Below, in pieces: positions 14,701 to 19,989 of a stretch of 19,989 bases of DNA. The stretch comes from SVTX01 sp045612105 (GTDB lineage: Bacteria > Bacillota > Clostridia > Oscillospirales > CAG-272), in NCBI GenBank assembly GCA_045612105.1, contig JAZKYL010000105.1:1-19989 (forward strand), read 5' to 3'. Position 1 is the first letter of the stretch. Every line of letters begins with the position of its first letter. The notes under the pieces were generated by a model that saw nothing but the letters and a program-made list of their open reading frames with translations, was not told the DNA's origin and made no database searches. The position numbers were made by a program, and so were the translations under genes.

Positions 14701-14885
14701 AAGAGGCAGAGAGCCAATCGGTAAATTCGAAAATGATCGTAGACGGTCAGTATCATACCCTTGTTATAGATCTTGCCGAACATGAAAAATGGCAGGGAAA
14801 TATTGCAAAACTGAGATTTGACTATTTCCAAAGCACTTCCGCTGAAGGCGACGTAATGTATATCGAATACATTCTCATTAAATAA
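11775..14885 (+). CDS. Large secreted protein with N-terminal dockerin and three tandem C-terminal modules
   Basis: The product is 1036 residues. A signal peptide (about 1-32, ending LAANA) is followed by a type I dockerin-like pair of calcium loops, GDANGDGRVDTKDLILFRQ (36-54) and ADIDGDGKITAKDICDLRR (74-92). Residues ~100-590 form a tyrosine- and aspartate-rich region I cannot assign (it includes GVRLSWGGAMTYFED and INPWTGDMDNVFYEAE), possibly a glycan-active domain. Three ~125-residue repeats follow, near 601-730, 760-885 and 911-1036. They share YDxxxxA..L, a YMLP-TxNSKS block, a DGxYHT strand and a GD-x-MY-I-K ending, and look like β-sandwich binding modules. The dockerin is at the N-terminus, which is less common. 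AAGGAA precedes the start. No cohesin or scaffoldin gene is in the window. Confidence 0.88.
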   Translation: MKTNKKASLWIFIAVFVMAAVIFTCGVLAANAARSGDANGDGRVDTKDLILFRQYLANYDYDNGSAPFELSENADIDGDGKITAKDICDLRRRLVNSETVIIENDGTSTVVGNSGLIYTATGYDSVNDDKFVFDTGLEIVFDDALFAEDFNRLKFSYESTAPIQVYITYTLGEEEKTDYFFLESAKTEFRGLIEGYIYGNIGASLKKLTIDTCEKVEASFVLHDLQSEQIPVYDDDLCVENDRYKIGVRLSWGGAMTYFEDKLDGDDELSNLVNIHDTGRLIQQSFYGTYTNKDTDSLYGEGYVSVPNGDSETATKWPYNPVQGGDRKNNGSDRLIDVEYDEENDYIYIVSQSLDWAYVKGTTYETIYDGLTYTYYENTYTIMEGKDEGADDDYVLVDNVMTDFSGWTHIAGGQEIPAVYLVSYFDTLSYYNGINPWTGDMDNVFYEAELEGWANAKNFPLYKGNTETWSIWLNTTETAEGEEDFGFGTYCPNIQKHIAIRHKYDGSKDPMANSTSYVAPSCSIVMQSYKPIEYSYIFATGSFEQIRDVFEENKDFTTNPSLSEDRYDQLITCGKFDMMDMDFSKESNADIFHAPKHIQTSYDSVEEALKLYIDNSSDPYVSLNFDWNSDKVITAQEDFNTIEITYMLPETNSKSSDTLVLFLASGDEYNYEEAYTVKGTIVRDGEYHTLSIRVPKNKCSGEMHKIRFDPFTQPAAVGDVMYVKNIKLTTKDYPDIAVDNDLTVPNTENLFYFLNYTDASYDETQSAVVLERVGGSDVYASLDFSSLNLSTIEYTKLVVEYMLPTTNSKSTYVSSLYYSTSDGGISADRTVSATLTVDGQYHTATFDLSAEESWTGNVAVMRLDYFNGTCAEGDKVYIKRIALVRADGFMIDLSQEGSESKITSKSYTNASYDSEQNALALERTGGSDVNVTFNLSSSNLSTDDYTNILIRYMIPTANSQSSYTSQLFFTTSENTKEAESQSVNSKMIVDGQYHTLVIDLAEHEKWQGNIAKLRFDYFQSTSAEGDVMYIEYILIK

Positions 14886-14896
14886 AATTTCCAATG

Positions 14897-14926
14897 GTGC
14901 ATCCCGAGCTTTCGGGATGCACTTTT
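14897..14926 (+). terminator. Intrinsic terminator after the dockerin protein
   Basis: A perfect 11-bp stem GTGCATCCCGA / TCGGGATGCAC with a GCTT loop is followed by TTTTCT, 11 bases past the stop codon. Repeat copy D begins 4 bases after the T-run. Confidence 0.95.
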
Positions 14927-14930
14927 CTGT

Positions 14931-15362
14931 AAATTGCAATTTATCTGTGTGTTTATTTTTTGTTCATTTCTTGCCCGCGTCGGCAAGAAACGAACCAAAG
15001 AATCGCCGCTTAAGAGGACGAGGGTTTCGATTCCAAAAAGGCGACAAGTCGCTTTTTTGAAATCTTCAACATCCTCTCCCTCTTAAGAATCACCCTCACC
15101 TGTCGGCAAAGCCGACTTTTTCTAGACGTTTTCTTACTTCAACTTAGTTGGATTTTGCTTTAAAATAAATGCTTTGGCTGGGTTTAACACCCTTTCAACC
15201 AAGATGCGATCGTGAGGGATTTTTTTAGCTCCGCAGGAGCGAAAAATCCTGCGCCACTACTAGAGCGCCCAAAAATTCCGAAAGTTTTTGCGGAGCTTTT
15301 TTCTAAAAAGCGACCCGCCGGAGGCACGCATCCCCGCGTCCCCGACAAATCAAAATTTGAAA
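14931..15362 (+). repeat. Divergent repeat element copy D
   Basis: This ~432-bp segment has the same ends as B and C: AAATTGCAATTTA at the left and CCCCGCGTCCCCGACAAAT...CAAAATTTGAA at the right. The interior differs. It has a CTTGCC/GGCAAG hairpin, a large hairpin between CTTAAGAGG (about 15009) and CCTCTTAAG (about 15087) with an inner stem around AGGCGACAAGTCGCTT, a GTCGGC AAA GCCGAC hairpin, the AAATCCTCACGATC motif in inverted form near 15205-15220, and GCTTTTT / AAAAAGC near the right end. It is non-coding. An open frame at 15212-15406 is judged spurious. Confidence 0.75.
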
Positions 15363-15428
15363 ATCACAACCGTAGTTTATTCGAAAAACGATCAAAAGCA
15401 AAATAAATGTTAATTTTTCAAAAACCTA

Positions 15429-15457
15429 TTGAAAATATGAAACAAATCTGTTATAAT
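15429..15457 (+). promoter_or_regulatory. Sigma-A promoter of the SRP RNA gene
   Basis: TTGAAA (15429-15434), 17 bases, TATAAT (15452-15457). The upstream AAAAACCTATTGAAAA is identical to the hup promoter. Transcription should begin near 15464, giving about 38 bases of leader before the mature RNA's closing helix. Confidence 0.88.
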
Positions 15458-15502
15458 ATATAGAGCCGCGAAAAAACGGCATATATTGAATAAACGTTCA
15501 CA

Positions 15503-15809
15503 GTCGTGTGCTGTGAAACAAGGCCATACCAGCCGGGGATTTAGCGGAGCCCTGTACCTGAAATCCGCTACAGCAGGGGTGGATTCCGCACTTGAGGGCG
15601 GAAACTTTACGAATTGAGTCCTATCCTCTGTGTTGAGAGGCGGGTCTTGCGCAATTGGGAGCTGTGAACCATGTCAGATGGGGGACCAAGCAGCATTAAG
15701 CGGTAAACCCGATGTGCCGCGAGGGTGCCTGCCTTGAGCAGAGGGTATGAAGATCGCGTGGAGTCGAAGTTCGACTTTGCGGTGTATGGTCTTGTTTCAC
15801 GTACACGAC
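15503..15809 (+). ncRNA. ffs: Signal recognition particle RNA (large, Alu-containing bacterial type)
   Basis: This is the RNA scaffold of SRP, which with Ffh targets nascent membrane proteins. The helix-8 signature is clear: GTCAGA (15673-15678), TGG, a GGGA GNRA tetraloop (15682-15685), CCA, AGCAGC (15689-15694), preceded by GTGAACCAT. The Alu-type 5' part has the conserved GGGGATTTAGCGGAGCCCTG and ATCCGCTACAGCAGGG blocks of Gram-positive scRNA. The ends pair over about 19 bases (GTCGTGTGCTGTGAAACAAG with CTTGTTTCACGTACACGAC), followed by TTTTTT at 15811, which also ends transcription. Location upstream of dnaX-ybaB-recR matches Bacillus. The mature 5' end could be nearer 15464. Confidence 0.95.
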
Positions 15810-15837
15810 ATTTTTTGATCGGCATCTTTTGGTGAAA

Positions 15838-16149
15838 CCGAAAAAGCCGAAAAGAATAAAGAAAAAACAGAGAAAGATTTAAGCAGTAAAGCAAAAAGAG
15901 GTAGAAATCCTCACGGATTTCATCAAATTTCGGCTTTTTCTATCGCCGTTTGTGCCTCCCGCCGTACCCTTGTACGGCTCGGTCAGCAAAAACGACGATT
16001 TTCCCTCAAAACCTGCTCGCTCAAAATTAGCTCACTGAAATTTTCGCGATACGGCGTCTCCCTACGCAAGCATAGCTTGCTGTCCTCAAAAGCAGCTCGC
16101 TCAAAAATCTCACGACCGATCTTTTGTTTTTAGGTTGTACGCTTGTCTC
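15838..16149. repeat. Non-coding stretch rich in inverted and direct repeats
   Basis: No gene is supported here. Items seen: a 13-bp inverted repeat GAAAAAGCCGAAA / TTTCGGCTTTTTC (15840-15852 and 15928-15940) enclosing a perfect hairpin GAAATCC TCAC GGATTTC (15904-15921) that resembles the AATCCTCACGATTTC motif of the repeat family; GCCGTAC CCTT GTACGGC (about 15961-15978); GCAAGC ATA GCTTGC (about 16066-16080); and a direct repeat, CCTCAAAACCTGCTCGCTCA (16004 on) versus CCTCAAAAGCAGCTCGCTCA (16084 on), both ending CTCAC. Confidence 0.7.
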
Positions 16150-16283
16150 TTTCACCTTTCCGCTTTTGCGGAAAGATTTCACGTTGCTGTCGTCAGAGAG
16201 CAACATTTCACATTTTGCACAGCAAAATATTTCACTTGCGCGAAGCGCAAATTTCACTGATCTTTTTGTGCAACAAAAAGATC
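16150..16283. repeat. Array of five hairpins separated by ATTTCAC linkers
   Basis: Five perfect stems of different sequence (arms CTTTCCGC, GTTGCT, ATTTTGC, TTGCGC, GATCTTTTTG; positions 16156-16175, 16183-16204, 16212-16228, 16236-16250, 16259-16283) are each preceded by the same linker (TTTCAC at 16150, then ATTTCAC at 16176, 16205, 16229, 16251). On the minus strand the linker is GTGAAAT. The array ends 5 bases before the dnaX Shine-Dalgarno. It is not a CRISPR: the linkers are 7 bases and the intervening units are self-complementary. Confidence 0.9.
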
Positions 16284-16298
16284 CATCGGAGGTTTAAA

Positions 16299-18029
16299 AT
16301 GCATCAAGCCTTATATCGTAAATGGCGCCCACGTACCTTTGATGAGGTCTACGGTCAGGAGCATATAACCTCTATTTTAAAATACGAGGTTGCGAACAAC
16401 AAGTTTTCCCACGCGTATCTTTTCTGTGGCTCGCGTGGAACTGGTAAAACCTCCTGCGCGAAGATCCTTGCCAAGGCGGTCAACTGCCTTGAACCCAAGG
16501 ACGGCAGCCCCTGTGGAAAGTGCGCCGCTTGTCAGGCAATAGAGACAGGTGCTACTACCGACGTGCTTGAAATGGATGCCGCGTCAAATAACGGCGTAGA
16601 TAATATCCGTGATATACGAGACGAGGTCGTCTATTCGCCCTCAAACCTCAAATACCGAGTTTACATCATCGACGAGGTCCATATGCTCTCGGTCAGTGCC
16701 TTCAACGCGCTTCTTAAGACCCTTGAAGAGCCCCCCGAGCACGTGGTATTTGTCCTGGCAACCACAGAGCTTCATAAACTGCCCGCCACGATCATTTCTC
16801 GCTGTCAGCGATTTGATTTCCGTCGAATAACCACCGATGTCTTGAAAAATCACCTCCTTCGCGTGGCAAGTGCCGAGGGAATCGAGCTTGAAGAGTCCGC
16901 CGCTGTGCTCCTTGCAAAGCAGGCGCAGGGAGGTATGCGCGACGCTATAAGCCTTCTTGACCTTTGCGCCGGAAACAGAGAGCGGATAGACGACGAACTT
17001 GTCAATAACACCGTCGGTAAAATGGGCAGGGAAAATATGCTTTCGGTCGTCAGAGCGGTTGCCGACCGTGATTATGAAACGATCTTTTCCGCCGTCGACG
17101 AGGTGGTGCAGTCCTCAAGAGATATAACGGTGTTCTGGCAGGATCTGATCTCGGTTTACCGCGATCTTTTGATAATCAAAAGCTCAAAGAACGCGTCTGC
17201 CTACCTGGATCTCACCGACAGCGAGACACAGGCACTCACAAGCCTCGCATCGGCATTTACTATCGAAAGATTATCCTATCATTGCTCAATGCTTCAGGAG
17301 GCGTTGCTTGCTATGACCAAGGCAAATGCCGTGCGCAGAATTACCGCCGAGCTTACCCTTGTCCGTATGTGCGACGAGAGACTTAACAGCTCGCCCGAGG
17401 CTATGCTTGCAAGGATATCGAATATAGAATCCAATCTTGCCACGGGTAACTTTGCCGCCCCGATCGCAGCTTCGGCTGAAATCAGCGTTCCCACGCAAGC
17501 GGCAAACGAAGAAAAGCCTGCCGAAAGTGCAAGACCCGCAAGACAAGCCCGCCGTCCCGCCTTTTCCGACGATGACGACGACGAAATGTTCCGCGGTGAC
17601 GCTCCCGGTGCCATAGCTCCCAAAAGAGAGGATAAAGCGAGAGATAATAGCATTAAAACCGCCCCCATGGGCAACCAAATCGCACCTCAGGCAGCTAATA
17701 AGGGAGGTAACGTGCGTATTTTGAAGCCCTTTAAGAGCCGCGCCGAGGTGTCCGAAAGAATGGATTCGGCAGACCCTATGCAATCGGCATTTTTCAAGTG
17801 CGCAAAATGGTATGCTGACGAAAGCGGCAAGATAGTGCTGAAATTTCCCACGAAATACGATATAAATAACGTAAATTTCTTTGGCGGTGAGGCGTTTTTC
17901 CTCCGCATCATTTCCCAAGTTATGGGCAGACAGTACGCAAAAGGCGACGTAACCTTTGAGTGCGACGAGGAAAGAGCAGAAAACAGCGTTATAGACAAAA
18001 TACTTGAAGCCGCCGAAAGCGACGACTAA
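16299..18029 (+). CDS. dnaX: DNA polymerase III subunit gamma/tau
   Basis: This 576-residue clamp-loader ATPase organises the replicative polymerase. It begins MHQALYRKWRPRTFDEVYGQ. Walker A is GSRGTGKT (44-51). The zinc ligands are C63, C72, C75 and C78. Walker B is IIDEVHMLS, and the SRC arginine-finger motif is in ATIISRCQRFDF. The C-terminal half is the variable tau part, with an acidic run FSDDDDDEMF and a basic, lysine-rich final domain. The start at 16299 has GGAGGT at good spacing. An in-frame extension to 16143 is only the hairpin array. I saw no slippery A-AAA-AAG-type site, so a frameshifted gamma product is not indicated. ybaB follows by 32 bp. Confidence 0.97.
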   Translation: MHQALYRKWRPRTFDEVYGQEHITSILKYEVANNKFSHAYLFCGSRGTGKTSCAKILAKAVNCLEPKDGSPCGKCAACQAIETGATTDVLEMDAASNNGVDNIRDIRDEVVYSPSNLKYRVYIIDEVHMLSVSAFNALLKTLEEPPEHVVFVLATTELHKLPATIISRCQRFDFRRITTDVLKNHLLRVASAEGIELEESAAVLLAKQAQGGMRDAISLLDLCAGNRERIDDELVNNTVGKMGRENMLSVVRAVADRDYETIFSAVDEVVQSSRDITVFWQDLISVYRDLLIIKSSKNASAYLDLTDSETQALTSLASAFTIERLSYHCSMLQEALLAMTKANAVRRITAELTLVRMCDERLNSSPEAMLARISNIESNLATGNFAAPIAASAEISVPTQAANEEKPAESARPARQARRPAFSDDDDDEMFRGDAPGAIAPKREDKARDNSIKTAPMGNQIAPQAANKGGNVRILKPFKSRAEVSERMDSADPMQSAFFKCAKWYADESGKIVLKFPTKYDINNVNFFGGEAFFLRIISQVMGRQYAKGDVTFECDEERAENSVIDKILEAAESDD

Positions 18030-18061
18030 AATAAAAATTAATAGATTTAAGGAGAATAAAA

Positions 18062-18409
18062 ATGAGAGCAAACATACCTAAGGGAATGGGCGGAGGCCCC
18101 CAGAATATGCAGGCTATGCTTCGTCAGGCACAGAAGATGCAGGAGGATATGGCGGCGCTTCAGGAGGATCTTGACGCAAAAGAGTATGAGATCAAGGCGG
18201 GCGGCGGAATGGTCACCGTTAATATCAACGGTAAAAAGGAAGTCCTTTCTATCGATATTCAGCCCGAGATAGTAGATCCCGACGATATCGAGACCCTGTC
18301 CGATATACTTGTAGCTGCGGTCAACGAGGCGATCAAGCGCGTTGAGACCACCAACTCCGAGGAAATGGCAAAGATCAGCGGCAATATGAACATCCCCGGA
18401 CTCTTCTGA
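18062..18409 (+). CDS. YbaB/EbfC-family nucleoid-associated protein
   Basis: This 115-residue DNA-binding protein forms dimers. The N-terminal helix is glutamine- and methionine-rich (NMQAMLRQAQKMQEDMAALQ), followed by the family's β-sheet core (VTVNINGKKEVLSIDIQPEI) and helix (LVAAVNEAIKRVE). AAGGAGAATAAAA precedes the start. It lies between dnaX and recR as in most bacteria, 1 base ahead of recR, so it is in the same operon and probably coupled. Confidence 0.96.
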   Translation: MRANIPKGMGGGPQNMQAMLRQAQKMQEDMAALQEDLDAKEYEIKAGGGMVTVNINGKKEVLSIDIQPEIVDPDDIETLSDILVAAVNEAIKRVETTNSEEMAKISGNMNIPGLF

Positions 18410-18410
18410 T

Positions 18411-19010
18411 ATGGCAGAGTATATCGAATCTCTTCAAAGACTTGCCGAGCAGTTTGGAAGATTGCAGGGAGTCGGCAGAAAAAACGCCATGAAAATGGCT
18501 TTTTCTGTGCTTGATATGACGGCTGAGGAGGCAGAGGAGTTTGCCAAAGCCATACTCGAAGCCAAGGAGAAGATCCACCTCTGTCCCGTCTGCCAGAACA
18601 TAACCGACCGTGATATCTGCCCGATCTGCGCCGATCTTCAGAGAGACAGAACTACCGTCTGCGTGGTTTCGGATCCCAAGGTCGTTATGTCAATGGAGAA
18701 GGTCAGGGAATTCAAGGGGCTTTACCACGTGCTTCACGGTGTTATTTCTCCGATGAACGGAGTCACCCCCGAAAAGCTGAAAATAAAAGAACTTCTTTCA
18801 CGTCTTGGCGAGGGCGAGATCGAGGAGATTATCGTGGCTACCAATCCCACGGTCGAGGGCGAGGCAACTGCTATGTATCTCTCAAGACTCTTAAAGCCTA
18901 TGGGCATCAAGGTTACAAGACTCGCCTATGGTGTGCCTATGGGAAGCGACCTTGAATATGCCGACGAGGTCACACTCTACCGCGCGATCGAGGGCAGAAG
19001 AGACTTTTAA
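18411..19010 (+). CDS. recR: Recombination mediator protein RecR
   Basis: The 199-residue protein acts with RecO (and RecF) in loading RecA at gaps. Domains in order: a helix-hairpin-helix (RLQGVGRKNAMKMAF), a Cys4 zinc finger (CPVCQNITDRDICPIC, about residues 58-73), a Toprim domain (VCVVSDPKVVMSMEK through EIIVATNPTVEGEATAMYLS) and the C-terminal RLAYGVPMGSDLEYADEVTL. It is full length. The start lies one base after the ybaB stop; the ribosome site lies within ybaB's end. Confidence 0.97.
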   Translation: MAEYIESLQRLAEQFGRLQGVGRKNAMKMAFSVLDMTAEEAEEFAKAILEAKEKIHLCPVCQNITDRDICPICADLQRDRTTVCVVSDPKVVMSMEKVREFKGLYHVLHGVISPMNGVTPEKLKIKELLSRLGEGEIEEIIVATNPTVEGEATAMYLSRLLKPMGIKVTRLAYGVPMGSDLEYADEVTLYRAIEGRRDF

Positions 19011-19027
19011 TGGTACAGGATTAAGAA

Positions 19028-19894
19028 ATGGAACAGAAAATGATATACGAAAATCTTATTATGGACGAGGAGCGCGCGCTCTACGACATCGAGGATTCGA
19101 CCGTGATAAATTGCAAATTTGCAGGCCCTGCCGACGGAGAGAGTGCCCTCAAGGAGTGCAGAAATATCAAGGTGGAGAACTGTCTCTTTGAGCTGCGCTA
19201 CCCATTCTGGCACGTAAGCGGTGCTGAGATCTGGGACGTTACCATGACCGAGACCTGCCGCGCCGCCCTTTGGTACGATGAATATATCGGGATCGAAGAA
19301 TCGAGACTTCACGGCATAAAGGCTTTGCGTGAGTGTAAACATATCACACTTTCACGTTGCGATATCGATAGCGAGGAATTCGGCTGGCGATGCGATAATT
19401 TAGAGATCTCAGGCGTTAAGCTGAAGTCGATGTATCCATTTTTCGAGTGCAAAAATATGAAGATCTATGATCTCACGATGACGGGAAAGTATTCCTTCCA
19501 ATACGTGGAGAACGTGGAGATCAAAAATTCGAATTTCAAGACCAAGGACGCATTCTGGCACGCAAAAAACGTGACGGTTTACGACAGCGTGCTTGAGGGC
19601 GAATATCTCGGATGGTATTCCGAGAATCTTCGCCTCGTCCGTTGTCACATAAAGGGAACACAGCCCCTCTGCTACTGCAAAAATCTCATTTTGGAGGATT
19701 GTACCACCGAGGATTGCGACCTCTCCTTCGAGAGAAGCTCGGTTGAAGCCACGGTGAAGGGAAATATAGTCAGCGTAAAGAATCCTGTCAGCGGTTTCGT
19801 CAGAGCAGACTCTATCGGCGAGATAATTTTCGACGAAAAACATAAAATAAGCTCAACCTGTAAGGTCGAGATCAAAGAAACGGCAGCCAAATAA
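19028..19894 (+). CDS. DUF3737-family protein, probable right-handed β-helix
   Basis: The 288-residue protein is built of repeated ~20-residue strands such as CKNMKIYDLTMTGKYSFQYV and ENVEIKNSNFKTKDAFWHAK, with regular ENVxI/KN-V-x-V and FW-x-(A/V)-K turns, as expected for a solenoid. This matches the DUF3737 family, whose function is unknown. There is no signal peptide. AGGA 7 bases upstream supports the ATG at 19028; a second ATG at 19040 is possible. It starts 17 bp after recR and probably shares its transcript. The terminator stem begins within the last codons and the stop codon lies in its loop. Confidence 0.85.
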   Translation: MEQKMIYENLIMDEERALYDIEDSTVINCKFAGPADGESALKECRNIKVENCLFELRYPFWHVSGAEIWDVTMTETCRAALWYDEYIGIEESRLHGIKALRECKHITLSRCDIDSEEFGWRCDNLEISGVKLKSMYPFFECKNMKIYDLTMTGKYSFQYVENVEIKNSNFKTKDAFWHAKNVTVYDSVLEGEYLGWYSENLRLVRCHIKGTQPLCYCKNLILEDCTTEDCDLSFERSSVEATVKGNIVSVKNPVSGFVRADSIGEIIFDEKHKISSTCKVEIKETAAK

Positions 19895-19908
19895 GACTGC
19901 CGTTTTTT
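19879..19908 (+). terminator. Intrinsic terminator overlapping the DUF3737 stop codon
   Basis: The stem AACGGCAG / CTGCCGTT has a ~10-base loop that includes the TAA stop (19892-19894), followed by TTTTTT. It ends the dnaX-ybaB-recR-DUF3737 unit. Confidence 0.9.
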
Positions 19909-19911
19909 ATG

Positions 19912-19989
19912 TTCAAATTTTGATTTGTCGGGGACGCGGGGGAGGCGCGTGGGTGGGGCATTTTTTAATAAAAAAGATTTTGTGGTGCT
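19912..19989 (-). repeat. Repeat element copy E (inverted orientation, cut by window end)
   Basis: TTCAAATTTTGATTTGTCGG followed by GGACGCGGGGGAGGCGCG is the exact reverse complement of the right end of copies A and C. The adjoining part (a T-run and A-run around 19960-19976) again looks like a hairpin but does not match the CGAGAAAC stem. It begins 4 bases after the preceding terminator. Confidence 0.85.

Noticed and set aside
15212..15406. ORF of 64 codons at the right end of repeat copy D
   Set aside because: It runs through the repeat's hairpins and end, with no ribosome site or recognisable protein character.
16150..16283. CRISPR array
   Set aside because: The constant part is 7 bases, the units are self-complementary and short (15-25 bases), and no cas gene is nearby.
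16143..16298. N-terminal extension of dnaX
   Set aside because: It translates the hairpin array; DnaX proteins begin at the MHQALYRKWRP motif, which has its own GGAGGT.
16299..18029. Programmed frameshift producing a short gamma subunit from dnaX
   Set aside because: No A-AAA-AAG slippery string followed by a stem was seen in the expected part of the gene.

Overview
The window looks like chromosome from an anaerobic, endospore-forming Firmicute of the class Clostridia, probably a gut-type Oscillospiraceae-like lineage. This is inferred from gene content: yabP and yabQ sporulation genes, a large Gram-positive-type SRP RNA just upstream of dnaX-ybaB-recR, a dockerin-bearing secreted protein, and consensus sigma-A promoters. 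No species can be named from sequence alone. I found no rRNA, tRNA, transposase, integrase or phage gene.

Layout, left to right. (1) 1-1770: the tail of a repeat element, a family-4 uracil-DNA glycosylase and an AEC-family permease, both on the plus strand. (2) 1886-2945: an AT-rich minus-strand islet holding an orphan secreted, membrane-anchored protein behind a perfect sigma-A promoter and a translationally coupled 25-codon ORF. (3) 3069-8843: a minus-strand block with an adenosine/SAH deaminase-like amidohydrolase, YabM/SpoVB-like flippase, MazG, HU, RqcP, YabP, YabQ and DivIC. This order is close to the Bacillus yabM-mazG-yabOPQ-divIC cluster, with hup inserted and with its own promoter. 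(4) 8867-10838: a ROK-family regulator whose promoter sits inside a 41-bp perfect palindrome, bracketed by two directly oriented copies of a ~370-bp repeat. (5) 10851-14926: a nitroreductase with a long structured leader, then a 1036-residue secreted protein with an N-terminal dockerin and three tandem C-terminal modules. (6) 14931-16298: a divergent repeat copy, the SRP RNA gene with its promoter, and a non-coding stretch dense in inverted repeats that ends in an array of five hairpins separated by ATTTCAC linkers. (7) 16299-19894: dnaX, ybaB, recR and a DUF3737 protein. The window closes in another repeat copy, in inverted orientation.

The most unusual material is non-coding. One item is a non-autonomous, MITE-like repeat family with imperfect terminal inverted repeats, base-paired stems that covary between copies, and an internal ~70-bp module that lies in opposite orientation in two copies. 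A second is the ATTTCAC (GTGAAAT on the other strand) hairpin array in the dnaX 5' region, where linkers are conserved and stems are not. A third is the perfectly symmetric, apparently bidirectional ROK promoter. Whether any of these is already described could not be checked here.
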